DNA from: Rhynchopus sp. YZ270_cl-10
Taxonomy: Eukaryota > Euglenozoa > Diplonemea > Diplonemida > Diplonemidae
DNA: 64,000 bases
Assembly: GCA_964035575.1 (NCBI GenBank)
Contig: OZ037929.1
Coordinates: 1-64,000 of the forward strand
Direction of reading: 5' to 3'
In this document: one piece after another, positions 28,701 to 37,757 of the stretch
Layout: every line of letters begins with the position of its first letter
How positions within the stretch are numbered: the first letter of the stretch is position 1
Position numbers and translations under genes: made by a program
Notes under the pieces: generated by a model
The model's database searches: none
The model's input: the letters and a program-made list of their open reading frames with translations, nothing else
Told to the model about the DNA's origin: nothing

Positions 28701-31700
28701 GAGTCCCTTGAGCACAAATCGCACACCAACCTCTCGCACCCCTCAGCACATTTGAAGTGCGCCTCGCAACCGTCGATGGGGCGAACGCAACGCCTACACT
28801 GGTACACCGTCCCCACCGGTGCAGACTGTGCTGCGGGGATACGCTTCATCATCGCCACAGACTTGCAGAAACGCTTCGACTTCGGCGCAGGTATCGGTTC
28901 CATGCCGAGGATTTCTCCCTTGAGGTGCGAGTCTGTGAAGGAGAGGGGGCTGAGGAACCAGTCCTGTGAATCGTCATCAACCGGACCTGCGAAAACGAAG
29001 AGCGCCTCCCGGGCCCTTTTGGTCGGCACCAGAATTTGGGGACGCATGCGATCACAGATGATCACAATGGTGCACTCTAAAGCCTCTCCCGCGCCAGCAA
29101 GTGCCACCATATCCATCCAAGTGCGGGCGTCCGATCGGTCGCTGCTCTTTGTGCCCATGTACTCCAGCCAGTTCTTCACAGGAATGGAGATGCAATCCGC
29201 GAGGTCCGGTCGGTCATTTTTTACAATCTCCACAGCACGTCTCCGGAGTTCCTTATGACTCGTCTCTCCGTTGATGTCTTCAATCAAAAGATCCTTCTTG
29301 AGATCCACCGAGCATGCGGTCAGCAGTGCATCGAACCCGCTGTCACCTCTCAGGATTTTGTAACGCTGGGGGTGTGTGAGCCCCAGTCGTGCAGCCTGCG
29401 TCTCTGCGTCAGGGCATGCGCCATCTGCCATCATGCGGAGGATGTTCCAATACGCAGCAGGTGTCTCCCCCCCGGCCTGACGCCCCGCTCGGAAAGGATT
29501 GTGTCGGAAGACCGTTCCACCCACCTTCTTCTCTGGCATTGAGAAGTAGTCGCGCGGTTCACGCGCTATTTCGGCTTCCTCGACCTCCACAGACGGTTCA
29601 CGCTCCGGTAAGTTGCTGACAGGGTTGCTGAGGTATGTGGAATCCATCTGCCTGAGATCTTCTTCCGCGGGACGCTGAACTGAGTCGGCGCTGTGGGGCA
29701 AGTGTTCATTGATGTCTGTGCAAAGCACGCCTCGGGCAACAAAGGACTTACCCACGGCTGCTTGGTATGCGCACGACATATGCTCCCGTAGCCTCGCCTC
29801 AGTCGGTGCATCGCCGCCAGGGTCCTTTGTGCACGCAAGCCCGGCCACCTGGCTGATGACCCGGTTGCACTCTTCCGATGCCCCACCGAAGGCCTCAAAC
29901 ACCATGGGGGAGAAGAGCACGTCCGCACCTCTGCAATCCTCCAGGTGTTTCTTCCGCTTCTCCTCCCCGGCCACTTTGGCTGCGTACTCGCTATGTTGTG
30001 CCGCTCGATGCACGTAAGTGGGGAGGGTCGGAGCTACTACTGTGAAATCCAAAGCTCTTCGCCGGGTCTCCATGATGCCAGATGGGAGGAACACGTCTGC
30101 CGGCCTCTTCCCAGACTCAAAACCCAAGTCTTTCTCCAAAGAGGGGTTGAGCCCCGCCGCATCCGCTGCCAAGAAAAAGGAGTGCTTCAGGGCGTCATGC
30201 CGTTCGGTTCTGTGACCCATGTAGCCGCAAGAGAAAGTGTGGTCCCCGAAAGCATCCATGCACACCCCATCTCTGCTACATCCGTTGCACTCACTCTTAG
30301 GCTTGTGCACTGCCACACCCAGACGAAATCGGGCTGCCCCCGCGAAGTATGCAGAGGGGATGGAATTGGGGGGCGAGGGCGTGGCGGTCAGCCAGGTGCC
30401 AGACATAGGGAGTTGCAGAGAAAGCAGGCGTGCTCGATCCCGGTCGCTGGTGGCCACTCGCTTCAGCTCTGCTGCTTGTTCGTCCACGATGGCTGATGAC
30501 AGCTGCTGTTGCACCACAGCCTTGGAAGGCATCCTATCCCCATCGATGTGCTGCGACGCAGGTACTCTGGTGTTGTACGCCTCGGCTGCATTCTTCCACC
30601 TTGCCTTGTCCCATTCGAACTTCGGGTCCAGCTGCTGGGCAAGCTTGAAAGACCCAGCTTGCGATGCCAGGGCTGCAGCGGGCCAATGGTCGACTGTGCG
30701 ACGAATGCCTAAACCCCCTATGGCGATGGGGAGGGCAGCCTGCAGGCGGGCCTGTGCTGGCAAGGCCCCGTGCTCATCATGCAGGATCGTCGCCAAACAC
30801 CTGTCCACCTCCGCATCAAAATCCCGGAGGTAGCCCTCCCCTAGGTCCACACATGATATTCCACGCATGTAGAATACCATTTTGCAAAATCCCTCACAAA
30901 AGCGCAAGATGTAGTACGCATGCTGTGAGTCTTTGAGGTTTCTGAGGGCGTTCAAGTTCAACTTCGACTTATCTAGCTTGCTCTGCATGTACTTCCTGCA
31001 GTGCTCTGCTGTGCCGATGGGGATGCCCAGGAAGTCGAAGTTCTGGTTGTGGAGGGAGAAGCCGTCGTTGTGCCCGTCAGACGCATCCCGGATGGTGAAC
31101 CCCCTATTGCGCAGATCTTCCGCAGAGTCGCCCGCCAACGTCACAAGTTCGCATTTTGAACGGTTGACTTTTAGACCAAGGCGGCTGCTCGAATCCACTA
31201 GGGCATCGTAAGCGGCCAGGACTGCCTCAGGATCCCCCCGAATGCAACCATCGTCCAGGTACCAAATAGACCCGTCGAGGCCCCTGTTCGCGCTCAACCT
31301 TTCTGTCATCTCAGCAATCGCCAAAGAGAAGAGGATAGGGCCTAGTGGGTCACCTTGTTGGACCCCACATTGGGACTCAAGTGTAGCCTCACCATAAAAT
31401 AGGGAGGTGTGGCCGGCGTAGCACCACCTCACCCACGTGGAGATCTCAGGGATGTGCCGTTCAACTGCACTGATGAAGGTGGCCCTATCTACAGTGTTGA
31501 AAGCATTGTGATAGTCCACCTTCAGGATCACCTTGTCCATCCCCAGGTACTTCCGTGCATACTGTGCCACCACTGCAGTGGCAGCCTCCGAGCCCCGCGG
31601 CGTTGAAACCCCCACCTGGTTCCCCTTGCGGAAAATTTCAGCCGCCCGTTTCCGTAGCCTGTTTGCCAGAATCTTGCCAATCAACCGGCGAGTCACGTCT

Positions 31701-34700
31701 CCCACTGCGATCGGACGCACATCCTCAGGCTTGTCTTTTGAGACCTTCCTGAGGGCTACCAGCTTGGCTCCGGCAAAGAAAGGCGCGACCTCTCGGTGAG
31801 CTTTGCCTTGTGCCAATGAGGACAACACCTTCGTTAGAGCAGCGAGCGTGCCAGGGGTATGCTTCTGGTTGCACAGGACACGGAGGAGTGATCCTGTCAG
31901 GTTTGACGGACCACCTGCAGTGGCTCGCGGCATGCTGCTGATTGCTTCCATAACCTCCTTGGTGGTGAAATCGGCGGGCCCAGAGGGGTTCCTCACATTC
32001 TCATGCATAACCGATCGGATCTCCGTGGGGTGTTTGCCCTTCAGCTTCTCCAGAGTTGCGGGTCCATGTGGTGCGAGTCCGTCACTGGTGAGGGCTGTCA
32101 GGGCCTGGCCCGGAAGTCCCGTTGCTGCCTTCAAACGGGAGCGTTTCTGGCGCGCCTCCAAAGTGTCCCCTGGTGTCCACACAGGCTGGTCCTGTACCTC
32201 ATCCAAAGCGTTGGACCAAAGCTCCCCCCAGCTCCCAGCGTCCCACCTATCCAGGTCCTTTTTCCAGGAGTTGAAACAACGTCGATCTGTTACCTTCGTC
32301 CTGCGTCCGTGCGCACGGTCCCTGTGTAAGACAGTGAAGAACAGGGCAAACTTCGTCCAGGCACAAGGGTCCTGATGCACCAGGATCTCCTGCAGTACCC
32401 TCTGGAAGATGAGGGTGTAGCGGTGGGCCAGGTCAGGTGGGCAGGTTCCTTTCAGCTTGAACCGTGTGGTCCCAATCTCCTGCAAAGAGGGCATGCCAGC
32501 GGGGCGGGCGCCGCGGAGGCGGTTGTCTATGGATGGGGCTGGTACCTCTTTCATTATAGCCGAACACGCCTGGCACGCGCTCTGTGAACGTTGTAGGAGG
32601 GCCGTGCACTCGTCTCCGACGCATCTCCTAAAACCGAAGTAGGACAAGATGTGATCTGGAATGTACTCAGCCGCTCTCGTATGGAGCTTCAAATGATTTA
32701 GGAGGCCGGACCGTGTGAACGACTTCACATCTGATTGTGAAACTATGCCACCCTTGCAACCCTCCACTGGGCAAAAGCAGAAGTCCTCCTCCGGTTTACC
32801 AAGACAGGATTCCAGATCCTCACCCGAGGGGTCCGATGTAGACAACGGGCACTGGTCCAGGGCCAAGGGGTTCAGCTTCGCTCTGACCGCTTTCTTCAGC
32901 AAGGCCGACGATATGTCCCGAAAGTCCCTCTCATCTACCGGACGGATAGCCTCGTAGTGGCCATTGCACAGCGCCACGGCTACCGTCGTGCGACCCATCA
33001 ACTCCTTGGCGCGCTTTTCCTCGTTCTTTATGTTCCCCTCACCTGGCGCGATCAGGACGATCGGGGTCGCTCCAGCCTGAACGATGACGATGTTGAGGTT
33101 GCGCCTCACCGCGAAGAGACGCAGGGCAAGGTGGTCCAACTTTGCAGATCCTCTGACCCCATCAATCCAACGAGTGAGCGCATCGCCGGACTTGAGGACA
33201 CTCCTCATCGCACGTTCTAGCGTTACCGCCAAGTCGCCGATGTCTTTCCGGTCGGTGGAGTAGGACGGCGGAGCGGAGCGCCAACCCGATGCGTGAATGG
33301 CCGCTAGGCTGCAGTCGTGTACAAAATTATTTGGTACACGTTGGGCATGGGCTTCCCCCAGGATTCTGTCCACTTCCAGAGCATGATCTCCGTATGTCGC
33401 GGACAGCGTTGCATCGGCACATCCACCAACTAACTGGTCGTGCGGGATGTATTCCTCAGGGAACTCCCAGTCGTCAACCTCATCGCGCAATCCCCAAGCC
33501 CAGTCGTCGTCACCTTCCACGAACTCATCATCCCATACAGCGACCTCCTCATCACCCACATCCTCTGCCAGGTGAGCAACCTCGTCATCCCAATGGGCGG
33601 CCTCCTCAACTTTCACAAATCGAGGTGTTGGTGGGCGCAGGTCCCAGGGCGTCACCGCTCGCCACAACAGCGACAGCAAGACCAGTAGGGACATCCCGAT
33701 CCAGAGTAGCGGGCCATCAGCCTGGATCGCAGATCCGACCAGCGACACCGCAAGCCTCAACAGGCGCCACTCCCTTCGCACTCGGCACAGTGCGCTCAGA
33801 AAAAGGCGTGCAACCGGAGAGGGCGGACGAGTGTGCACCTTGCGCCGATGGAGCTTGCCTGCCTGCGTCTTGATCCAGTTCAAGGACCTGTACCCCCGTC
33901 GCGTCTTCCTGGTCCTCCTACGCATCAGCCACAAAATGTAATGACTGAGGGTAGGGGCACGTCTGTCCTTCCACAGATCGAGGACTGCAAACGACACAAA
34001 CACACCCCACTCAGGTGCCTCGGCTACCCAGCGGGGGTCTGGTCGGCGAAGAGAAGAAAGGCGTTCCCAGAGGATGCTCCACCAGTCAAACCCAAGCCCA
34101 TGTTCTGCACGCCCCATGTGAACATTGGGGGTGAGAACAGTACTCCACATACGCATCGACACACAGCCACCTAAAGTTTCAGGCCCCACAAGGCTGCCCC
34201 AGAACACCAGCATACCTCCGCTGTCACCATGTGGGCTGTTGTTGGAGTTGCTGCTGTTGTAGTCTCTGAAGGTGTTGCTGTTGTTGCGGTTGCAGCTGCT
34301 GCTGTTGTTGCTGCTGTTGTAGCCTCTGATGGTGTTGCTGCTGGTGTTGCTGCTGGTGCTGCCGCTGGTGCTGCTGTTGTTGCATTTGCTGCTACTGCTG
34401 CTGCTATCACTGGTGCTGCTGTTGTAGCTGTTACTGCCGTTACTGCTAATGTTGTTGTTGTTGCTGTTGTGGCCTCTGATGGTGTTGCTGCTGGTGCTGC
34501 TGCTGGTGCTGCTGCTGGTGCTGCTGTTGTTGCAGTTGCTGCTGCTGCTGCTGCTATCACTGGTGCTGCTGTTGTTGCTGTTACTGTAGCTACTGCTAAA
34601 GTTGCTGTTGATGCTGCTGTTGTAGCCTCTGATGGTGTTGCTGCCGGTGTTGTTGCTGGTGCTGCTGCTGTTGCGGTTGCTGCTGCTGCTGCTGCTATCG

Positions 34701-35860
34701 CTGCTGCTGCTGTAGCTGGGACTGTTGTAATTGTGGCTTCTGCTGTGTTGTACGTCTAAATAGCTGCATACACCCGTATCACATCGCACACCTGGCTCTC
34801 CACCTCTACACCAGTGTCTGCTGTTGTTGCTGGAGTTGTTGTTGTTGCTGCTATCAAAGCTGCAGCCGCTTAGGTTGTTGGGCACCAAAGGCCTCTTTTT
34901 GGGGTAATAATGGGGGGGAATGGGGGGACTGTTTCTGCTGGCGCTGCAGAAGTTGCTGTTGCAGCAGTTGCTGTTGCTGTTGGTGTTGGTGTTGCCATTG
35001 CTGTATTTGATGATGAAGCTCTTGTTGCAGCCGTTGCAGTTGCAGTAGTTGGAGCTGTTGCTGCTGCTCTTGCTGCTGTTGCTGAGGCAGTTGCTGTTGT
35101 TGTTGCTGTGGCAGTTGCCATTGCTGTTGTTGCTGTTGATGTTACTCTTGTTGCAGCTGTTGCATTTGCTGTAGGTGGAGCTGATGCTGTTGCTCTTGTT
35201 GCTGTTGCTGAGGCAGATGCTGTTGCTGTTGCTGTTGCTGTAGTAGTTGCCATTGCTGTAGTTGCTGATGTTGTAGCTCTTGTTGCGACCGTTGCAGTTG
35301 CTGTAGGTGGAGCTGATACTGTAGCTCTTGCTGCTGTTGTTGCTGTTACTGCAGTAGTTGCCATTGCTGTTGTTGCTGTTGCTGTTGCTCTTGCTGCTGT
35401 TGCTGTAGCAGTTGCTGTTGTTGTTGCTGTTACTGCAGTAGCTGCCATTGCTGTTGTTGCTGTTGCTGTTGCTCTTGCTGCTGTTGCTGTAGCAGTTGCT
35501 GTTGTTGTTGCTGTTACTGCAGTAGCTGCCATTGCTGTTGTTGCTGTTGATGTTGCTCTTGTTGCAACCGTTGCAGTTGCTGTAGGTGGAGCTGATGCTG
35601 TTGTTCTTGCTGCTGTTGCTGTAGCAGTTGCTGTTGCTGTTGCTCTTGCTGCTGTTGCTGTAGCAGTTGCTGTTGTTGTTGCTGTTACTGCAGTAGCTGC
35701 CATTGCTGTTGTTGCTGTTGATGTTGCTCTTGTTGCAACCGTTGCAGTTGCTGTAGGTGGAGCTGATGCTGTTGTTCTTGCTGCTGTTGCTGTAGCAGTT
35801 GCTGTTGTTGCTGCCCACCACCAACACACATAGCACCCCCAGAAGGGCCTTCCTCCGCAT
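25796..35860 (-). CDS. triple-OTU / RT / restriction-like endonuclease polyprotein
   Basis: 3354 aa from ATG at 35860. N-terminus MRRKALLGVLCVLVVG looks like a signal or anchor segment and is followed by ~550 residues of Ser/Asn/Cys-rich repeats. Then come a membrane-like segment at ~717-738 (LLWIGMSLLVLLSLLW), an acidic linker, OTU 1 (HDCSLAAI, C850; GHYEAI, H968), a C2H2 finger with CPVEGC at ~1032, RT (VDYHNAFN; QQGDPLGP; YLDD at 1534-1537; FLGIPIG), endonuclease (RPADVFLP, D1922; LDFTVV), a degenerate OTU at ~2172 (GDSGFDAL, catalytic Cys replaced), a cysteine ribbon, OTU 3 (GDCLFDAL, C2494; GHFETL, H2605), another cysteine ribbon, a charged region, the conserved block FYPCLSMGQPV and an S/T-rich tail. 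Two of three OTU domains keep Cys and His. RT catalytic residues are intact. Alternative: a domesticated host gene, but the poly(A) and the relative next door argue for a mobile element. Confidence 0.88.
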   Translation of the reverse strand: MRRKALLGVLCVLVVGSNNSNCYSNSSKNNSISSTYSNCNGCNKSNINSNNSNGSYCSNSNNNSNCYSNSSKSNSNSNCYSNSSKNNSISSTYSNCNGCNKSNINSNNSNGSYCSNSNNNSNCYSNSSKSNSNSNNSNGSYCSNSNNNSNCYSNSSKSNSNSNNSNGNYCSNSNNSSKSYSISSTYSNCNGRNKSYNISNYSNGNYYSNSNSNSICLSNSNKSNSISSTYSKCNSCNKSNINSNNSNGNCHSNNNSNCLSNSSKSSSNSSNYCNCNGCNKSFIIKYSNGNTNTNSNSNCCNSNFCSASRNSPPIPPHYYPKKRPLVPNNLSGCSFDSSNNNNSSNNSRHWCRGGEPGVRCDTGVCSYLDVQHSRSHNYNSPSYSSSSDSSSSSSNRNSSSTSNNTGSNTIRGYNSSINSNFSSSYSNSNNSSTSDSSSSSSNCNNSSTSSSTSSSTSSNTIRGHNSNNNNISSNGSNSYNSSTSDSSSSSSKCNNSSTSGSTSSNTSSNTIRGYNSSNNSSSCNRNNSNTFRDYNSSNSNNSPHGDSGGMLVFWGSLVGPETLGGCVSMRMWSTVLTPNVHMGRAEHGLGFDWWSILWERLSSLRRPDPRWVAEAPEWGVFVSFAVLDLWKDRRAPTLSHYILWLMRRRTRKTRRGYRSLNWIKTQAGKLHRRKVHTRPPSPVARLFLSALCRVRREWRLLRLAVSLVGSAIQADGPLLWIGMSLLVLLSLLWRAVTPWDLRPPTPRFVKVEEAAHWDDEVAHLAEDVGDEEVAVWDDEFVEGDDDWAWGLRDEVDDWEFPEEYIPHDQLVGGCADATLSATYGDHALEVDRILGEAHAQRVPNNFVHDCSLAAIHASGWRSAPPSYSTDRKDIGDLAVTLERAMRSVLKSGDALTRWIDGVRGSAKLDHLALRLFAVRRNLNIVIVQAGATPIVLIAPGEGNIKNEEKRAKELMGRTTVAVALCNGHYEAIRPVDERDFRDISSALLKKAVRAKLNPLALDQCPLSTSDPSGEDLESCLGKPEEDFCFCPVEGCKGGIVSQSDVKSFTRSGLLNHLKLHTRAAEYIPDHILSYFGFRRCVGDECTALLQRSQSACQACSAIMKEVPAPSIDNRLRGARPAGMPSLQEIGTTRFKLKGTCPPDLAHRYTLIFQRVLQEILVHQDPCAWTKFALFFTVLHRDRAHGRRTKVTDRRCFNSWKKDLDRWDAGSWGELWSNALDEVQDQPVWTPGDTLEARQKRSRLKAATGLPGQALTALTSDGLAPHGPATLEKLKGKHPTEIRSVMHENVRNPSGPADFTTKEVMEAISSMPRATAGGPSNLTGSLLRVLCNQKHTPGTLAALTKVLSSLAQGKAHREVAPFFAGAKLVALRKVSKDKPEDVRPIAVGDVTRRLIGKILANRLRKRAAEIFRKGNQVGVSTPRGSEAATAVVAQYARKYLGMDKVILKVDYHNAFNTVDRATFISAVERHIPEISTWVRWCYAGHTSLFYGEATLESQCGVQQGDPLGPILFSLAIAEMTERLSANRGLDGSIWYLDDGCIRGDPEAVLAAYDALVDSSSRLGLKVNRSKCELVTLAGDSAEDLRNRGFTIRDASDGHNDGFSLHNQNFDFLGIPIGTAEHCRKYMQSKLDKSKLNLNALRNLKDSQHAYYILRFCEGFCKMVFYMRGISCVDLGEGYLRDFDAEVDRCLATILHDEHGALPAQARLQAALPIAIGGLGIRRTVDHWPAAALASQAGSFKLAQQLDPKFEWDKARWKNAAEAYNTRVPASQHIDGDRMPSKAVVQQQLSSAIVDEQAAELKRVATSDRDRARLLSLQLPMSGTWLTATPSPPNSIPSAYFAGAARFRLGVAVHKPKSECNGCSRDGVCMDAFGDHTFSCGYMGHRTERHDALKHSFFLAADAAGLNPSLEKDLGFESGKRPADVFLPSGIMETRRRALDFTVVAPTLPTYVHRAAQHSEYAAKVAGEEKRKKHLEDCRGADVLFSPMVFEAFGGASEECNRVISQVAGLACTKDPGGDAPTEARLREHMSCAYQAAVGKSFVARGVLCTDINEHLPHSADSVQRPAEEDLRQMDSTYLSNPVSNLPEREPSVEVEEAEIAREPRDYFSMPEKKVGGTVFRHNPFRAGRQAGGETPAAYWNILRMMADGACPDAETQAARLGLTHPQRYKILRGDSGFDALLTACSVDLKKDLLIEDINGETSHKELRRRAVEIVKNDRPDLADCISIPVKNWLEYMGTKSSDRSDARTWMDMVALAGAGEALECTIVIICDRMRPQILVPTKRAREALFVFAGPVDDDSQDWFLSPLSFTDSHLKGEILGMEPIPAPKSKRFCKSVAMMKRIPAAQSAPVGTVYQCRRCVRPIDGCEAHFKCAEGCERLVCDLCSRDSPFCPASQNGLADILSGNVRSSAPSPTPHTSHDTHMKGAERARSPTFPQATPREDDQEASSFLHNLEKLVLSPTHSLTDMNVFKSWAVDRQAEFLGSRTRNSFTVGDCLFDALAANFAPNTPYHSSSLLRKLAVAQVLRDAKLAARTGDRRSWMERKLREGCRDDTTWADETMIMGLCEVLEMTIILVSPGAVPKIYVPRLCAPHGALGLVFTGVIAGHFETLSLNVDAVKILCAAKPLRADTCLWEPTTGPFICRGCDGHSEGAEAESHFCTTCCTSCCVACRVSQDQVTCAGPPVPMDDQPDGPRGTRRGNEDPIDNGAPHVRDLMRFHETERGLLRLWWCVRAGVHEGALKDQWEREEELEVAEMVKRHEAEMRQAGVKEEEMDVDQTQTGATPVRHPAHPDETPPMPPSSQGDWEQAGATMQDLHQTDASPQPVTPPRFAEEPEDRESGFEGGVEGEVPPEEGKELRRRSAERRRLSEERQRQEREAAEVLLRRARSESASRFVSAKVKSSEQRRETMQEKAMGVRSPAGAQPGSAKTSELTKAGALNRRQAQSLTASQRREESRQRFRLGFASCEEQEAEGRRNIGNEESMQGRETILLHATSERCLLLLRDAERSHGDLRDEEDMAFSKLCTASCLLPQAFLPRAAPSTGEDKKPGTAKPGTAKQGIELGDTQTRRKGVSQARVTTERDNRVRKARQSTPAVENPKADAETPTDSFRLDDVEGEARQKVEEIARKLQWGYTVSKGGFYPCLSMGQPVMRNVQQWVEAFHHRQGAVDTRLGTEGCFWAFREWLHTWKALNWEAPEAAKKKIRSTLDCLNRAMSDSSFRDRANDWDPTVTVSLALDPGSRGRDPDGVDATTAPATTSQTGSGHTAPSAHPSATSCSAEPTSPFGRRYTAAEVMMESDEESPIAAAQSTSDSSTASAAMNAQTGSGHTAPSAHPSATSCAAACSIDVDAVDEDFQ
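34226..35820. repeat. trinucleotide-derived repeats coding the S/N-rich N-terminus
   Basis: Two blocks (about 34226-34745 and 34925-35820) of mixed TTG/CTG/TTC triplets on the + strand. Higher-order units of roughly 130-200 bp recur in the second block. On the minus strand the element's frame reads Ser/Asn; the other frames read Thr/Ala or Gln/Leu and also stay open, giving long false ORFs on both strands. Confidence 0.85.
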
Positions 35861-36203
35861 ATTTTTTTTTCTCCTTTGTGAAAAAGGAAAACAAGTTGGA
35901 AAATAAAGGGCAAGAAAAAGGAGAAAAAAGCACTCAGACTGAACTGGCTTCTAAGCTCAGAGTGAGCAAAAATAAGCCTCAGAAACTGAGACCAGGTCTG
36001 CACGTTCTTCTGTGCTGCTTCGTGGTGACAGGGACGCCTCGTGTAGGCGAGCACAGGAACTACCTGGGAAGAAAGCAGAACCGTTCCAGGGGTTCGTCTG
36101 GGTCTTCTAGCTCTTTCACAAGAGAATGCCTAGACGGCTTCTGGGGGAGGGTCTTTGGGCAGGTAGTGAGGGTTGTGTAGGAAAGCAAAAAGAAAATGTG
36201 TAA
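35861..36203 (-). other. presumed 5' UTR of LINE-like element 2
   Basis: No gene recognised. It lies between the ATG of element 2 and the satellites. An A/T-rich run precedes the ATG. Whether it is element or flank cannot be settled without a second copy. Confidence 0.4.
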
Positions 36204-36278
36204 AAAAAACGTGTCCCCTTTTAAAAACGTGTCCCCTTTTAAAAACGTGTCCCCTTTTAAAAACGTGTCCCCTTTTAA
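36204..36278. repeat. 18-bp tandem repeat, four copies
   Basis: Four copies of ACGTGTCCCCTTTTAAAA directly before the 8-bp satellite. Confidence 0.95.
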
Positions 36279-36384
36279 GGGTTTGCGGGTTTGCGGGTTT
36301 GCGGGTTTGCGGGTTTGCGGGTTTGCGGGTTTGCGGGTTTGCGGGTTTGCGGGTTTGCGGGTTTGCGGGTTTGCGGGTTTGCGG
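36279..36384. repeat. 8-bp satellite (GGGTTTGC), 13 copies
   Basis: Perfect units of the satellite that fills 1-2675, ending GCGG and running straight into the 13-bp array. Confidence 0.97.
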
Positions 36385-37125
36385 CAAGGATGCTGTGCAA
36401 GGATGCTGTGCAAGGATGCTGTGCAAGGATGCTGTGCAAGGATGCTGTGCAAGGATGCTGTGCAAGGATGCTGTGCAAGGATGCTGTGCAAGGATGCTGT
36501 GCAAGGATGCTGTGCAAGGATGCTGTGCAAGGATGCTGTGCAAGGATGCTGTGCAAGGATGCTGTGCAAGGATGCTGTGCAAGGATGCTGTGCAAGGATG
36601 CTGTGCAAGGATGCTGTGCAAGGATGCTGTGCAAGGATGCTGTGCAAGGATGCTGTGCAAGGATGCTGTGCAAGGATGCTGTGCAAGGATGCTGTGCAAG
36701 GATGCTGTGCAAGGATGCTGTGCAAGGATGCTGTGCAAGGATGCTGTGCAAGGATGCTGTGCAAGGATGCTGTGCAAGGATGCTGTGCAAGGATGCTGTG
36801 CAAGGATGCTGTGCAAGGATGCTGTGCAAGGATGCTGTGCAAGGATGCTGTGCAAGGATGCTGTGCAAGGATGCTGTGCAAGGATGCTGTGCAAGGATGC
36901 TGTGCAAGGATGCTGTGCAAGGATGCTGTGCAAGGATGCTGTGCAAGGATGCTGTGCAAGGATGCTGTGCAAGGATGCTGTGCAAGGATGCTGTGCAAGG
37001 ATGCTGTGCAAGGATGCTGTGCAAGGATGCTGTGCAAGGATGCTGTGCAAGGATGCTGTGCAAGGATGCTGTGCAAGGATGCTGTGCAAGGATGCTGTGC
37101 AAGGATGCTGTGCAAGGATGCTGTG
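36385..37125. repeat. 13-bp satellite (CAAGGATGCTGTG) x57
   Basis: 741 bp, exactly 57 units with no mismatch seen. The unit lacks stops in several frames, so the open frames reading CKDAVQGCCARML or HSILAQHPCTASL are artefacts. Three units of the same satellite lie at 24575-24611. Confidence 0.97.
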
Positions 37126-37145
37126 TGTATGCTGTATGTTTTTTG

Positions 37146-37410
37146 GGAGATAGTCAGACTTACCCTACCCTATTTTGAAAAAGTTCAGACTTGCCCTATG
37201 AAAAAGTTCAGACTTGCCCGAAAATAAGTTCAGACTTGCCCTAAAAGTGTTTTTAGGGCAAGTCTGAACTTATTTTTAGGGCAAACACTTTTTTTAGGGC
37301 AAGTCTGAACTTTTTTAGGGCAAGTCTGAACTTTTTTAGGGCAAGTCTGAACTTTTTTAGGGCAAGTCTGAACTTTTTCAAAATAGGGTAGGGTAAATCT
37401 GACTATTTCC
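37146..37410. repeat. fold-back element
   Basis: The left arm starts GGAGATAGTCAGACTTACCC. The right arm ends with the near-complement GGGTAAATCTGACTATTTCC. Inside, TTCAGACTTGCCCT is repeated three times on the left, and its complement AGGGCAAGTCTGAACTTTTT several times on the right, so the right arm has grown by tandem copying. It would form a very long hairpin. It resembles a fold-back type non-autonomous DNA transposon; no target duplication is evident. Confidence 0.7.
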
Positions 37411-37757
37411 CTATTTTTTTTCTTTTTTTCGCTCCCTCCGGTCTGTGCTGAGGAGGGGGAGGGTGTGAGGGGGGAGAGAGTGGATTTCACAAACAAAAAG
37501 CGTCAAAAAGTCATGAAGAGTCAAGCAGCATCGGAGCCTCCTCAAGGCAGCACTAAACCACCCCCGACTTACTATCCAAATTTGGTTTTCTTAGGAACTT
37601 AACACTCAGACTCAGATCAGATGACTCACATCGCCGGTGGTCAATCCACAACGCAACGCAACAACGGAACCGCTCTGTACGTAGCGATCTCTCTGCAACG
37701 AACGCAACGCATCACAACCGATGTGCACGTAACCAAGCAACACCACCTGAAGGAAAT

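Larger units (their letters stand above)
24612..36200 (-). mobile_element. LINE-like retrotransposon 2 (RT + RLE + three OTU), apparently full-length
   Basis: Reads leftward. The 23-T run at 24612-24634 is its poly(A) tail and the 3' UTR is 24635-25795. A single ORF of 3354 codons occupies 25796-35860, and about 340 bp of presumed 5' UTR reach to the satellites near 36200. Same family as element 1, but longer and with an intact, ATG-started ORF, so it looks complete. Both flanks carry the 8-bp and 13-bp satellites in the same order. The 5' boundary is approximate. Confidence 0.82.

Noticed and set aside
34229-35833. Plus-strand Val/Ala-rich ORFs (176 and 307 aa)
   Set aside because: Antisense of the triplet repeats in element 2; every frame stays open because of the repeat.
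36060-37227. Long ORFs of CKDAVQGCCARML or HSILAQHPCTASL repeats on both strands
   Set aside because: Products of the 13-bp satellite plus the 8-bp satellite; no gene.
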